NCBI RefSeq assembly: GCF_030813915.1
Contig: NZ_JAUSUJ010000011.1
Span: 1 to 64,000 of the forward strand
Direction of reading: 5' to 3'
Source: Rhodoplanes tepidamans
Lineage (GTDB): Bacteria > Pseudomonadota > Alphaproteobacteria > Rhizobiales > Xanthobacteraceae
DNA length: 64,000 bases
Numbering within the stretch: the stretch's first letter is position 1; every line of letters starts with the position of its first letter. The position numbers and the translations under genes were made by a program. Positions 34,292 to 43,618 of the stretch are shown here, in pieces. Under the pieces are notes generated by a model. That model saw only the letters and a list, made by a program, of their open reading frames with translations. It made no database searches and was not told where the DNA came from.

Positions 34292-34798
34292 ATGATTCAC
34301 GTCTGCTCGCTCGACCGGCTGGCCGAGACCGTCGCGGCGACCGGGGCCCGCCGGGTGGTGACGCTGATCGATATCGGCACGCCGGTGACGCGGCCCGGCG
34401 GCATCGCGGTCGAGCACCATCTGCATCTCGAGATCCACGACATCTGCCTGCCGCTCGACGGCTACATCCATCCGCAGGAGGAGCACGTCGCGCGGCTGAT
34501 CGACTTCGTGCGCGACTGGGACCAGACGGCGCCGCTGGTGGTGCACTGCTATGCGGGCATCAGCCGGTCGACCGCGGCGGCCTTCACGGCGGCCTGCACG
34601 ATCCATCCCGACCGCGACGAGCTCGCCATCGCCCGGGCGCTGCGCACGGCGTCGCCGACGGCCTGTCCGAATCGGCTGATCGTGTCGCTCGCCGACCGGC
34701 TGCTCGGCCGCGACGGACGGATGATCGCCGCCGTGGAGGCGATCGCTCCGCACGAGCCGTGCCTCTCGGCCGTGCCGTTCTGCCTGACGCTGGAGTGA
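34292..34798 (+). CDS. protein tyrosine phosphatase-like protein
   Basis: A 168-residue protein with the CX5R phosphatase loop: VVHCYAGISRSTAAA, Cys at 86 and Arg at 92. The Asp-containing stretch EIHDICLPLDGYIHPQEEHV comes before it and may give the general acid. It belongs to the small alphaproteobacterial DSP/PTP-like group. No signal peptide. The gene stands alone after a 160-base gap. Confidence 0.85.
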   Translation: MIHVCSLDRLAETVAATGARRVVTLIDIGTPVTRPGGIAVEHHLHLEIHDICLPLDGYIHPQEEHVARLIDFVRDWDQTAPLVVHCYAGISRSTAAAFTAACTIHPDRDELAIARALRTASPTACPNRLIVSLADRLLGRDGRMIAAVEAIAPHEPCLSAVPFCLTLE

Positions 34799-34828
34799 GG
34801 GGCGCGCCGGCGCGCCCCCCGGGCGACC

Positions 34829-35374
34829 TCAGTCGGTCGTCTTGATCACGGCGGACTGCACCGGCGGCGGGGCGGCCGGGGCACTGATCGTGGTCGGGCG
34901 CAGGTTGAGCGGCCGCGGGCGGCTCGTCCGGGTCGTGCCGGTCGCCTCCTCGCCGGCCGCGCCGGAGCCGGTCAGGCGGGTGCGCGGGTTCTGCCGGACG
35001 AAGTCGCAATAGGCGAAGCCGAGGCCGGAGATCGAGCCGCGGAAGCTGTGCGCGCTGGTCTGGTCGACGTCGAAGCAGGGCTGGAAGACGAGGCCCTTCA
35101 CCGAGGCGCAGATCGAGCTCGAGCTCACCTTGATGGTGCCGGCCGGCAGGGCGACGAAGCGGGGTGAGCGGCCCTTGATCTGCAGCGTCCCGACCACCGA
35201 GCCGTCATGATAGATGCGGCCGGTGCCGCGGGTTCCCTCGAAGCACGTGTAGGCGAACAGCTTGCCGGCGACGAAGCGGCGCGCCTCGTCGGGCTTCAAC
35301 GGACCCGCTGCCGCCGGAGACGCACCGGCGAGCACGAGCACGATCGGCAGAATGGACAGATGGCGCGCGCGCAT
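34829..35374 (-). CDS. secreted conserved hypothetical protein
   Basis: A 181-residue protein with a signal peptide (LSILPIVLVLAGASPAAA). The mature part, starting GPLKPDEARRFVAGKLFAYTCFEGTRGTGRIYHDGSVVGTLQ, has four cysteines and resembles uncharacterised Hyphomicrobiales periplasmic proteins. The last 45 residues are proline- and threonine-rich. The start at 35374 is chosen since it begins the signal peptide; longer frames upstream are not coding-like. Confidence 0.75.
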   Translation of the reverse strand: MRARHLSILPIVLVLAGASPAAAGPLKPDEARRFVAGKLFAYTCFEGTRGTGRIYHDGSVVGTLQIKGRSPRFVALPAGTIKVSSSSICASVKGLVFQPCFDVDQTSAHSFRGSISGLGFAYCDFVRQNPRTRLTGSGAAGEEATGTTRTSRPRPLNLRPTTISAPAAPPPVQSAVIKTTD

Positions 35375-35477
35375 CTCGGACCCCGTACGGCAGTGAACTG
35401 AAGCAACATCGTCACGCGGGCTTAACCATACCCGGTGGCGATCATGCCGCCAGTTCGTCGATAAAGTCTGAACGCGT

Positions 35478-36464
35478 TTACCCGATCTTGACCACGATTC
35501 TGCCCCGGACCTGCCCTTCGACGATCCGGCGGCCAGCCTCGACAACGCCGTCCAGTCCGATTTCCTCGGTCATCTTGGCCAATTTGCGCCGATCCAGGTC
35601 GGTGTCCAGCCGCTGCCACGCTTCTCGGCGGAGGTGTTGCGGACACATCACAGAGTCGACGCCGAGAAGCGCCACACCCCGCAGGATGAACGGGGCGACG
35701 CTGGTCGGCAGGTCCATGCCGCCGGCGAGCCCGCAGGCCGCGATCGCGCCGCCGTAGCGGGTCATCGACAGGACGTTGGCGAGGGTGGTCGAGCCGACCG
35801 AATCGACGCCGGCGGCCCAGCGCTCCTTGGCGAGCGGCCGGACCTTCTCGGCGAGCTCCTGGCGGGCGATCACCTCGGCGGCGCCGAGCTCCTTCAGGTA
35901 GTCGGCCTCCTCGGGCCGGCCCGTGGAGGCGATCACGGTCCAGCCCAGCCGGGCCAGGATCGCCACCGCGACCGAGCCGACCCCGCCGGCCGCCCCGGTG
36001 ACGACCGCCGGACCGCGGTCGGGGGTCAGGCCGTGGCGCTCCAGCGCCAGCACGGCGAGCATCGCCGTGTAGCCGGCGGTGCCGATCGCCATGGCGTCGC
36101 GCGCCTCCAGGCCGGCCGGCAGCGGGACCAGCCAGTCGCCCTTGACCCGCGCCTTCTCGGCGTAGAAGCCGAGATGGGTCTCGCCGCAGCCCCAGCCGTT
36201 CACCACCACCCGGTCGCCGGGCTTCCAGTCGGGATGGTTCGAGGTCTCCACCGTGCCGGCCGCGTCGATGCCGGCGATCATCGGGAAGCGGCGCACCACC
36301 GGCGCCTTTCCGGTGACGGCGAGTCCGTCCTTGTAGTTGACGGTCGACCACTCGACCCGGAGGGTGACGTCGCCCTCCATCAGCTCGCTCTCGTCGAAAT
36401 CGGCGAGGCCGACGGTCTGGCCCGCCTCGCCCTTGCGGATGACGATCGCCTTGAAGCTCGACAC
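35478..36464 (-). CDS. acuI: acrylyl-CoA reductase, AcuI-type MDR protein
   Basis: A 328-residue NADPH-dependent quinone oxidoreductase-like protein. The start [56 protein letters not shown] and the nucleotide-binding [18 protein letters not shown] are those of YhdH/AcuI proteins, which reduce acryloyl-CoA to propionyl-CoA. No zinc ligands. It starts with GTG. Together with the Mcd gene at 51802, it fits an organism assimilating C2/C3 units through the ethylmalonyl-CoA pathway or detoxifying acryloyl-CoA. Confidence 0.9.
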   Translation of the reverse strand: MSSFKAIVIRKGEAGQTVGLADFDESELMEGDVTLRVEWSTVNYKDGLAVTGKAPVVRRFPMIAGIDAAGTVETSNHPDWKPGDRVVVNGWGCGETHLGFYAEKARVKGDWLVPLPAGLEARDAMAIGTAGYTAMLAVLALERHGLTPDRGPAVVTGAAGGVGSVAVAILARLGWTVIASTGRPEEADYLKELGAAEVIARQELAEKVRPLAKERWAAGVDSVGSTTLANVLSMTRYGGAIAACGLAGGMDLPTSVAPFILRGVALLGVDSVMCPQHLRREAWQRLDTDLDRRKLAKMTEEIGLDGVVEAGRRIVEGQVRGRIVVKIG

Positions 36465-36584
36465 CTGACGCCCCCGGTTCTGCCGCGGCCACCGGGCCGC
36501 TGGTTTCGGGGACCTTATCGGCCGTGAACCGGGCCGGACAAGGGCCGGTCCGGCGACCCCGCTATTCCGGTCGGCCCGCCCGGA

Positions 36585-37862
36585 TCACGCCCGGGCGGCG
36601 GCGAGGCGGGCGACCGGCTTCTCGACGATCGGCAGGTTGATCACCGCCGACAACACGCCGAACAGCACCGCGAGCCACCAGACGAGGTCGTAGGAGCCGG
36701 TGCGCTCGAAGGCGATGCCGCCGATCCACACCCCGAGGAAGCCGCCGACCTGGTGGCTGAAGAAGACGAAGCCCGACAGCATGGCGAACCAGCGGGTGCC
36801 GAACATCAGGAGCACGAGCCCGGAGGTCGGCGGCACGGTCGACAGCCACAGCAGGCCCAGCACGGCGCCGAACACCAGGGTGGCGACGGGGCTCGCCGGG
36901 AGCGAGACGAAGATCGCGATCGCGATGGCGCGGCTGAAGTAGTTGGCCGCCAGGAGATAGCGCTTCGGCCAGCGGTTGCCGAGCCAGCCGGAGGCGAGCG
37001 AGCCGACGATGTTGAACAGCCCGATGATGGCGAGCGTCCAGCCGCCGACCGCCGCGGAGAGGCCGCGGTCGACCAGATAGGCCGGCATGTGAACGGTGAT
37101 GAAGGCGAGCTGGAACCCGCAGGTGAAGAAGCCGAGCACAAGGAGCACGTAGGAGCGGTGGCCCAGCGCCTCGGCGAGCGCCTGACGGAGCGACTGCGGC
37201 GCGGCGTTCTCGCCGGACGCGGCCGCGCCGGGGAGCGGCGCCGCGGCCTCGGCGCGCGGCGTCGCCAGCGCGATCGAGAGCGGCAGGATCATCAGCATGG
37301 CGGTGCCGAACATCAGGAGCGTGGTCTGCCAGCCGAACGCCTGGTTCAGCCCGACCGCCAGGGGCGAGAACAGGAACTGGCCGAACGAGCCGGCCGCCGT
37401 GCCGGCGCCGAACGACAGCGAGCGCCACTCGACCGGCAGCAGCTTGCCGAACGAGGCGATCACCAGGTTGAAGGAGCAGCCGGCGAGGCCGAAGCCGATC
37501 ATCACCCCGGCCGTGATGTCGAGGGCGAGCGGCGAGGTCGACCACGCCATCAGGGCGAGGCCGCCGGCGTAGAGCAGGGCGCCGACCGCGATCACCCGGA
37601 TGGTGCCGAAGCGGTCGGCGAGCGCACCGGCGAAGGGCTGGGCGATCCCCCACAGCAGGTTCTGGATCGCCAGCGCGAGGCCGAACACGTCGCGGCCCCA
37701 GCCGTTGGCCTGCGACATCGGGGTGAGGAAGAAGCCGAGCGCCGAGCGCGGCCCGAAGGCGAGCAGGGCGATGCCGCAGCCGCAGACCACGATCACCAGC
37801 GGGGTGCGCCAGCCGAGGGGCGTGCGGGCCGGATCGAGAACCGAGGGGGCCGGTGCGGACAT
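36585..37862 (-). CDS. MFS transporter
   Basis: A 425-residue, 12-helix major facilitator. The loop between helices 2 and 3 reads GALADRFGTIRVI (family signature), with a second copy GWLGNRWPKRYLL after helix 8. The N-terminal sequence (GFFLTPMSQANGWGRDVFGLALAIQNLLWGIAQPFAGALADRFG) resembles the oxalate/formate-antiporter-like and YbfB-like exporters. AGGAGA precedes the ATG. A LysR gene is encoded divergently and most likely controls it. Confidence 0.88.
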   Translation of the reverse strand: MSAPAPSVLDPARTPLGWRTPLVIVVCGCGIALLAFGPRSALGFFLTPMSQANGWGRDVFGLALAIQNLLWGIAQPFAGALADRFGTIRVIAVGALLYAGGLALMAWSTSPLALDITAGVMIGFGLAGCSFNLVIASFGKLLPVEWRSLSFGAGTAAGSFGQFLFSPLAVGLNQAFGWQTTLLMFGTAMLMILPLSIALATPRAEAAAPLPGAAASGENAAPQSLRQALAEALGHRSYVLLVLGFFTCGFQLAFITVHMPAYLVDRGLSAAVGGWTLAIIGLFNIVGSLASGWLGNRWPKRYLLAANYFSRAIAIAIFVSLPASPVATLVFGAVLGLLWLSTVPPTSGLVLLMFGTRWFAMLSGFVFFSHQVGGFLGVWIGGIAFERTGSYDLVWWLAVLFGVLSAVINLPIVEKPVARLAAARA

Positions 37863-37937
37863 CGGGGGCGTCTCCTGAAGACGACAATCGCGCCGGTTGT
37901 GGTCTCCGGCGCGTTGCGCCGTCATAGCAGGTCCGAT

Positions 37938-37976
37938 ATCATGATTAAAATGAAACATGCTGATGATGATCATGAT
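37938..37976. promoter_or_regulatory. paired ATCATGAT palindromes
   Basis: The 8-bp palindrome ATCATGAT occurs at 37938-37945 and 37969-37976, 31 bases (about three helical turns) apart, in an AT-rich patch between the divergent MFS and LysR genes. This is a plausible LysR binding arrangement. Confidence 0.45.
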
Positions 37977-38003
37977 CGATCGGAATGATGTGGTCGAGGA
38001 AGT

Positions 38004-38085
38004 CGCTCGTCCCCGCGGAGGCGGGGACCCAGGGGCGTCATGTCGTGACGCCTGGATTCCCGCTTTCGCGGGAATGAGCGGAGGT
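38004..38085. repeat. intergenic palindromic repeat, family A
   Basis: CGCTCGTCCCCGCGGAGGCGGGGACCC and GGATTCCCGCTTTCGCGGGAATGAGCG (given in pieces) form two hairpins with a central CAGGGGCGTCATG... spacer. Each arm is close to self-complementary, and the outer ends also pair. Copies of the same type are at 43503-43612, 45963-46041 and 63920-64000. Confidence 0.65.
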
Positions 38086-38129
38086 CGGGGCGCGTTCTGC
38101 GGTCTTGCGACTGGCGCCAGAGCCGGCCG

Positions 38130-39071
38130 ATGAACCTCGAGGACGTCCGCGCCTTCGTGGCCGTGGTCGACACCGGCTCGGTCGGCAAGGCGGCGCTGTG
38201 CCTGAACCTCACCCAGCCGGCGGTGTCGCGCCGCGTGCAGCGGCTGGAGGAGACGCTCGGCGTCACCCTGCTCGACCGCGAGTGCAAGCCCGCCCGTCCC
38301 ACGCGGGCCGGCGACACGGCGTATCGCCGCTGCGTGGCGGTGCTGCGCGCCGCCGAGGCGCTCACCCGCGACAGCCGCTCCACCGTGGCGGCCGGGCCGC
38401 TGCGGGTCGGCCTGACGCTCGCCCTGTCCGAGGCCGTGCTGGCGCCGGCCATCGAGGCGGTGCGCAGCCTCTGCCCGGGCGTGTCGCTGCGTCTCGTCGT
38501 CGACCGCTCGTCGGTCCTGCGCCGGCAGATCGCCGACGGTCAGCTCGACGCCGCCGTGGTGGCCGAGAAGCCGGAGCGGCCGCTCGATCCCGGCCATGCG
38601 ACGCCGCTCGGCACCGAGCGGGTGCTGGTCGTGGTGCCGGCCGACAGCCCGCTGCCGAGCCGGACGACGATCGCCGGGCTGGCCGGGCAGCACTGGGTGA
38701 TCAACCCGGACGGCTGCGGATTCCGGGCCCAGCTCGATCGCGCGCTCGCCGATCGCGGCGCCCCGGTCGAGGTGGTGGCCGAGACCTGGGGGGCGGGCCT
38801 GCAGCTCGCCCTGATCGCCCGCGGCCTCGGCATCGGCCTGATTCCCGAGCGGCTGCTCGCCGAGTCGCCGTGGCACGAGACGGTGCGGGTCGTGACGGTC
38901 GACGACTTCGCCCCGGCGCTGACCGCCTGGATGGTGACGGCCGGCCCGCTCGGCCCGTTCGACGCCGCCATCGAGGCGATCGCCGCCACGGTGCGGGGAT
39001 TTCTGGAGGAGGATGCGATGCCGGCCTCGTTCTCCGCGTCACCTCGCGGATCCCCCTCGGCCGCCGGTTGA
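38130..39071 (+). CDS. LysR family transcriptional regulator
   Basis: A 313-residue LysR-type regulator: HTH in residues 1-60 (VRAFVAVVDTGSVGKAALCLNLTQPAVSRRVQRLEETLG), effector domain after about residue 88 (PLRVGLTLALSEAVL). It is divergent from the MFS transporter gene and probably controls it. The last 20 residues after GFLEEDAMP appear to be a non-conserved extension. Confidence 0.9.
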   Translation: MNLEDVRAFVAVVDTGSVGKAALCLNLTQPAVSRRVQRLEETLGVTLLDRECKPARPTRAGDTAYRRCVAVLRAAEALTRDSRSTVAAGPLRVGLTLALSEAVLAPAIEAVRSLCPGVSLRLVVDRSSVLRRQIADGQLDAAVVAEKPERPLDPGHATPLGTERVLVVVPADSPLPSRTTIAGLAGQHWVINPDGCGFRAQLDRALADRGAPVEVVAETWGAGLQLALIARGLGIGLIPERLLAESPWHETVRVVTVDDFAPALTAWMVTAGPLGPFDAAIEAIAATVRGFLEEDAMPASFSASPRGSPSAAG

Positions 39072-39140
39072 ATCCTGAAATCGTCTCGTCGTACGCTTCC
39101 GCTACACTGGCGAAGCGGCGCCGGATCGGGGAGGGACGCG

Positions 39141-40208
39141 ATGAGCAAGCGTGGTGCCCGACGTGAGCCTGCCACCCCGAAAAAATCGCTGATGCGGCGC
39201 GCGGCGCGCGAGCCCGACACGGTGGAGCTGAGGCAGAAGCCCGCGGTCCGCAGCAAGCCCGCGCGCGCCGAGGTCGTGCGCAGCGTCCGCGCCGGCGGGG
39301 CCAAGACGACGCGTCGCCCCAAACGAAACGGCGGCGCCGCGCCGCCGCTGCAGGGCGAGGTGATGCGCAACGCCGTCGAGAAGGCGGCGATCGAGACGCT
39401 GTGGCCCAAGGTGGCGCGCAACGGCGCGCGAAAGCCGCCGAAGAACTACACATATGTCGAGGAGCTGGCCCGGCTCCAGTACGAGCTGATCAAGCTGCAG
39501 GAGTGGGTGCGCACCCGCGGCCTGCGGGTCGCCGTGGTGTTCGAGGGGCGCGACGCCGCCGGCAAGGGCGGCGTGATCAAGCGCATCATGGAGCCGCTGA
39601 ACCCGCGCATCTGCCGGGTGGTCGCGCTCGGCACGCCGACCGAGCGCGAGCGCGGCCAGTGGTATTTCCAGCGCTACGTCGCCGAGCTGCCGGCAGCCGG
39701 CGAGATCGTGCTGTTCGACCGCTCCTGGTACAACCGCGCCGGCGTCGAGCGGGTGATGGGCTTCTGCAGCGAGCGCGAGTATCGCGAGTTCCTGCGCGCC
39801 TGCCCGGTGTTCGAGGAGATGCTGATCCGCTCCGGCCTGATCCTGGTCAAGTACTGGTTCTCGGTGAGCGACGCGGAGCAGGAGAAGCGCTTCGTCGAGC
39901 GGGCCCGCAATCCGTTCAAGCGGTGGAAGCTGTCGCCCATGGACCTCGAGTCGCGCGCCCGCTGGGTCGACTACTCGAAGGCCAAGGACGAGATGTTCGC
40001 CCACACCGACACCAAGAAGAGCCCGTGGAACGTGGTCGACGCCGACAACAAGAAGCGGGCGCGGCTCAACTGCATCGCGCATTTCCTCAAGCAGGTCCCC
40101 TACGGGCACGTGCAGCCGGCCTCGATCGAGCTGCCGCCGCGCCAGGTCGACGACGGCTATCGCCGGCCGCGGAAGTCGAGCCAGCGCTTCGTCCCTGCCG
40201 TGTACTAG
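39141..40208 (+). CDS. ppk2: polyphosphate kinase 2
   Basis: A 355-residue PPK2 family enzyme that transfers phosphate between polyphosphate and nucleotides. Walker A is FEGRDAAGKGG (134-144), the lid/Walker B region is DRSWYNRAGVERVMGF (193-208), and the core continues with LVKYWFSVSDAEQEKRF and WKLSPMDLESRARW. The first ~95 residues are a basic, Ala/Arg-rich extension absent from typical enzymes. The class I pattern suggests use of NDPs, but the preference cannot be read securely. Confidence 0.94.
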   Translation: MSKRGARREPATPKKSLMRRAAREPDTVELRQKPAVRSKPARAEVVRSVRAGGAKTTRRPKRNGGAAPPLQGEVMRNAVEKAAIETLWPKVARNGARKPPKNYTYVEELARLQYELIKLQEWVRTRGLRVAVVFEGRDAAGKGGVIKRIMEPLNPRICRVVALGTPTERERGQWYFQRYVAELPAAGEIVLFDRSWYNRAGVERVMGFCSEREYREFLRACPVFEEMLIRSGLILVKYWFSVSDAEQEKRFVERARNPFKRWKLSPMDLESRARWVDYSKAKDEMFAHTDTKKSPWNVVDADNKKRARLNCIAHFLKQVPYGHVQPASIELPPRQVDDGYRRPRKSSQRFVPAVY

Positions 40209-40345
40209 GCCGTTCGGCCTCGCGCGCCGCTGGTGTGGTGCGGGCCATCATGGCCGCTCCGCGCCGCCGCCCCCTTGAACCACGATCCGACATGGCGGAC
40301 CGTCGGGCCGAGGGATTTCGGCTCGGCCGGGGAGGATCTGTTCGC

Positions 40346-41356
40346 ATGACGACCACCGAGAACCGCGGGCGGTCCGCGCTCGACCGGCGCGCCGTGATGG
40401 CGGGGGCGGCGGCGCTCGCGCTCGCCGGCACCGGCCGGGCCGGCGCCCAGCCGGCGACGCGGCCCGTGAAGGTGATGGTCGGCTTCCCGGCCGGCGGCGG
40501 CCTCGACACCATGGTGCGGATCATCGGCGAGAAGGTGCGCGAGACGACCGGCACCAGCGTCATCGTCGAGAACCGCCCGGGCACCGCGGGCCGCCTCGCC
40601 GCCGAGGCGGTGGCGCGGGCCGAGCCCGACGGCGCCACCCTGCTCGCGGCGCCGATCGTGGTGACGGCGTTCTATCCGTTCATCTACAGGACGCTGCCCT
40701 TCGATCCGATGGCCGACCTCGTGCCGGTGACGCGCTTCTGCACGTTCCAGTTCGCGCTCGCCGTCGATCCCAGGCTGAAGATCGACAGCGTTCCCGAGTT
40801 CATCGCCTATGCGAAGAGCCATCCCGGCAAGGTGAGCTTCGGCTCGCTCGGCGCCGGCACGCCGTCGCACTTCCTCGGCCTGATGTTCAGCAACGCCACC
40901 GGCACCGATCTGACGCACGTGCCGTATCGCGGCTCGGCGCCGGCGCTCCAGGATCTGGTCGGCGGCTCCATCCAGGCCGTGTTCGACACCACCGCGAGCC
41001 TGATGCCGCAGCACCAGGCCGGCACCGCCAGGGTGCTGGCCGTCACCGGCACGGCGCGCTCGCCGCGCCTGCCCGCGGTGCCGACCTTCGGCGAGCTCAA
41101 GCTCGGCCTCGGCGACATTGAGTCGGCCGATCTCTGGTACGGCTTCTTCGCGCCCGGCCGCACCTCGCCCGACACGGTGGAGCGCCTCGCCGCGACCATC
41201 CGGACGGCGCTCGCCGACGCCACGGTGCGCGAGCGTCTCGCCGGGCTCGACGTCACCGTGGTGTCGGACACGCCGGCCGGCTTCGCCGAGATCGTCAAGG
41301 CCGACCATGCCCGCTGGGGCAAGGTGATCCGGGCGAGCGGCTTCACGCTCGACTGA
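40346..41356 (+). CDS. TctC/Bug family tripartite transporter binding protein
   Basis: A 336-residue periplasmic binding protein of the Bug family. A twin-arginine-like region DRRAVMAGAAALALAGTGRAGA serves as signal peptide. The core has VKVMVGFPAGGGLDTMVR, GTSVIVENRPGTAGRLAAE, and SHPGKVSFGSLGAGTPSHF, all typical. GGAGG precedes the ATG. No TctA or TctB gene is near, as is common for orphan Bug proteins. The MBL-fold hydrolase gene follows after 29 bases, so the two may deal with the same compound. Confidence 0.9.
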   Translation: MTTTENRGRSALDRRAVMAGAAALALAGTGRAGAQPATRPVKVMVGFPAGGGLDTMVRIIGEKVRETTGTSVIVENRPGTAGRLAAEAVARAEPDGATLLAAPIVVTAFYPFIYRTLPFDPMADLVPVTRFCTFQFALAVDPRLKIDSVPEFIAYAKSHPGKVSFGSLGAGTPSHFLGLMFSNATGTDLTHVPYRGSAPALQDLVGGSIQAVFDTTASLMPQHQAGTARVLAVTGTARSPRLPAVPTFGELKLGLGDIESADLWYGFFAPGRTSPDTVERLAATIRTALADATVRERLAGLDVTVVSDTPAGFAEIVKADHARWGKVIRASGFTLD

Positions 41357-41385
41357 GCCGCAGGCGACGAGGCAGGAGGCGGGCC

Positions 41386-42240
41386 ATGCCCATGAAGGTG
41401 ATCCTGCTCGGCACCGGCGGCCCGCGGCCCGACCCGCGCCGCATGGCGACCACGACGCTGATCCGGCGCGGCGACGAGAACATCCTGTTCGACGCCGGCC
41501 GCGGCGTGACGCTGCGCCTCGTGCAGGCCGGCGTGCCGCTCGCCTCGCTCGGGCCGGTGTTCCTGACGCATCATCACTTCGACCACATCGGCGACCTCTA
41601 CGACGTCGTGCTGAACACTTGGCTGGCCGGCCGGCGCACGACGCTCGACATCTACGGTCCGCCCGAGACCGAGCGCGTCGTCGATGCGCTCCTCACCCAG
41701 GTCTACGACAAGGACATCGGCTGGCGCAGCGCCGGCGAGCCGACCTTCGGGGGCTTCGCGCCCGTGGCGGTGACGGACGTCGTCGCCGGACCGGTGCTCG
41801 ACACCGGGCGCTGGCGGATCCGTGCCGAGACCGTGTCGCACGGCGACGGGCTGGGCATCCCGCCGGCCTTCATGGCGCGCTGGACCTGCCTGGGATACCG
41901 CTTCGAGGCGGACGGCAAGGTGATCGCCATCTCGGGTGACACGGTGGCGTGCGACGGGCTCGCCCGGCTCGCCGAAGGCGCCGACCTGCTGGTGCAGTGC
42001 TGCTTCCTCGCCTCGCCCGAGATCCAAGGTGATCATTTCCGTCGGCTGGCGAAGCACACGCTCGCCTGCGGCGACACGGTCGGCCGCATCGCCGCCGCGG
42101 CGGGCGTCAAGACGCTGGCGCTGACCCATCACCGGCCGCGCGGCGACGACGCGATGCTGAAGGCGCTCGCCGACGAGGTGGCGCGCGACTTCTCCGGCCG
42201 GCTGGTGATCGGCGAGGATTTGACCGAGATCGAGGTGTGA
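41386..42240 (+). CDS. MBL-fold metallo-hydrolase, RNase Z/arylsulfatase-like
   Basis: A 284-residue metallo-beta-lactamase fold enzyme. The zinc motif HxHxDH is THHHFDH (61-67). Further ligands follow at SHGDG, SGDT and THHRPRGDD. The opening MKVILLGTGGPRPDP is typical of RNase Z-like and related small-molecule hydrolases; the C-terminal loop favours a small-molecule hydrolase over tRNA processing. It follows the Bug-type gene by 29 bases. Confidence 0.87.
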   Translation: MPMKVILLGTGGPRPDPRRMATTTLIRRGDENILFDAGRGVTLRLVQAGVPLASLGPVFLTHHHFDHIGDLYDVVLNTWLAGRRTTLDIYGPPETERVVDALLTQVYDKDIGWRSAGEPTFGGFAPVAVTDVVAGPVLDTGRWRIRAETVSHGDGLGIPPAFMARWTCLGYRFEADGKVIAISGDTVACDGLARLAEGADLLVQCCFLASPEIQGDHFRRLAKHTLACGDTVGRIAAAAGVKTLALTHHRPRGDDAMLKALADEVARDFSGRLVIGEDLTEIEV

Positions 42241-42711
42241 GCGGCTGAGCTGCGCCTTGCATCCCCGGCCCGGGACGAGGCCGACGCATGCCTTCGCTTC
42301 GCCCGCCGCGCCGACATTCATCTTCACGTAAGCATTGTGGCGGCGCGCGGCGTGGCGGTGCGCGTCTGCATTCGTCGTGATCAGGGGCTGCCGATATTTG
42401 CTCCGTGAAACCGTCATACGAATCACGTAGCCTCGGCGACATGGCGGCTCGTGGATGGTGAATCGATGAGCAGGAAGACGACTCCGACATCACCGGATCG
42501 TCGTCGCGCCGCCCCTGTCGATGTCGCCTCCGGCGACGCCCTCTCCCTCGGCAGACCATCCGGGCCCCGCTCGCCGACCGACACGCCGCCCATCCCGGTG
42601 TCCGGCGTCGAGCCCGTCTACTTCGACCTTCCGTCCTCACCAGAACCTGTCGCGAGACGCGGCGCGCGCGCGCCGGCGTCGTCCCGTCGATTCGGCGAAA
42701 GGAGTCCGTCC
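42241..42711. other. region before phoH; possible N-terminal extension
   Basis: The first part (42241-42450) has no visible gene. From 42451 an open frame runs into phoH in the same frame, but its product is low-complexity and rich in Pro, Ser and Arg. ATG at 42466 and GTG at 42451 lack a good ribosome site. It is either 5' leader or a poorly conserved extension of PhoH. Confidence 0.45.
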
Positions 42712-43464
42712 TTGGGCAAGCAGTCCAGCAAGAAGAAGCGTCGCAGCGACCGATCGGCCGACACGGCCGAGATCATCGCCTTCGCCGGCGCCAAGTTCAC
42801 GGCCGCCCGTGCGCTCCCGCCGATCGCGCCGCTGACGCCCACCCAAGGCGCGTATCTGGCCGCCCTGCGGTCGAGCCCGCAGGTGATCGTCGTCGGGCCG
42901 GCCGGCACCGGCAAGACCTGGATCGCCGCGACCCATGCGGCGGATCTCTACCGCACCCGCAAGATCGACCGGATCGTGCTGTCGCGGCCGAACGTCCCGT
43001 GCGGCCGCTCGCTCGGCTTCTTCCCCGGTTCGCTGAACGACAAGTTCGCGCCCTGGGCGGCGCCCGTGATCGAGGCGATCAAGGAGCGCATCGGCAAGGC
43101 CGCGTTCGAGATCGCGCTGAAGAACGGCGACATCGAGATGGTGCCGTTCGAGGTGATGCGGGGCCGCTCGTGGAAGGACGCCTTCGTGCTGCTCGACGAG
43201 GCGCAGAACACCACGCCGGCCGAGATGAAGACCTTCCTCACCCGGGTCGGCGAGAACTGCCTCACCGTGGTGGACGGCGACGTCAGCCAGTGCGACCTCG
43301 CCGCCGAGTCGGGCCTGCGCGTCGTGATCGACATGATCAGGACCCGGAACCTGCCCGTGCCGGTGATCGAGTTCGGCCGCGAGGACATCGTTCGTTCCGG
43401 CCTCTGCGCCATGTGGGTGGAGGCGTTCGAGGACATGGAGGCGCAGACGCAGCCACGGGCCTGA
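42712..43464 (+). CDS. PhoH family ATPase
   Basis: A ~250-residue PhoH-type P-loop protein. Walker A is GPAGTGKT (62-69), then LSRPNVPCGRSLGFFPGSLNDK, Walker B VLLDEAQNTT (159-168) and GDVSQCDL (sensor). The TTG start at 42712 is proposed because AAAGGAG lies 7 bases before it and the protein length then fits the short PhoH form (MGKQSSKKKRR start). ATG at 42466 would add 82 low-complexity residues. PhoH proteins bind RNA and ATP, and some act in RNA decay; the role here is not known. Confidence 0.87.
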   Translation: MGKQSSKKKRRSDRSADTAEIIAFAGAKFTAARALPPIAPLTPTQGAYLAALRSSPQVIVVGPAGTGKTWIAATHAADLYRTRKIDRIVLSRPNVPCGRSLGFFPGSLNDKFAPWAAPVIEAIKERIGKAAFEIALKNGDIEMVPFEVMRGRSWKDAFVLLDEAQNTTPAEMKTFLTRVGENCLTVVDGDVSQCDLAAESGLRVVIDMIRTRNLPVPVIEFGREDIVRSGLCAMWVEAFEDMEAQTQPRA

Positions 43465-43502
43465 TGTCCGGGGCGAGCGGAGCGAGAGAGCCTGGCGCCG
43501 TG

Positions 43503-43612
43503 CTCCGCTCGTTCCCGCGCAAGCGGGAATCCAGGGCCATACACTGCATCGGTTCGTCATCGGCGCGTCGTGTCGCTCTCGGTCCCCGCTTTCACGGGGA
43601 CGCGCGGCTGGC
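43503..43612. repeat. intergenic palindromic repeat, family A
   Basis: The arms CGTTCCCGCGCAAGCGGGAATCCAG and GGTCCCCGCTTTCACGGGGACGCGCGG (pieces) flank a ~50-base spacer, downstream of phoH and before sbtB. It matches the repeats at 38004, 45963 and 63920. Confidence 0.65.
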
Positions 43613-43618
43613 GTGATC

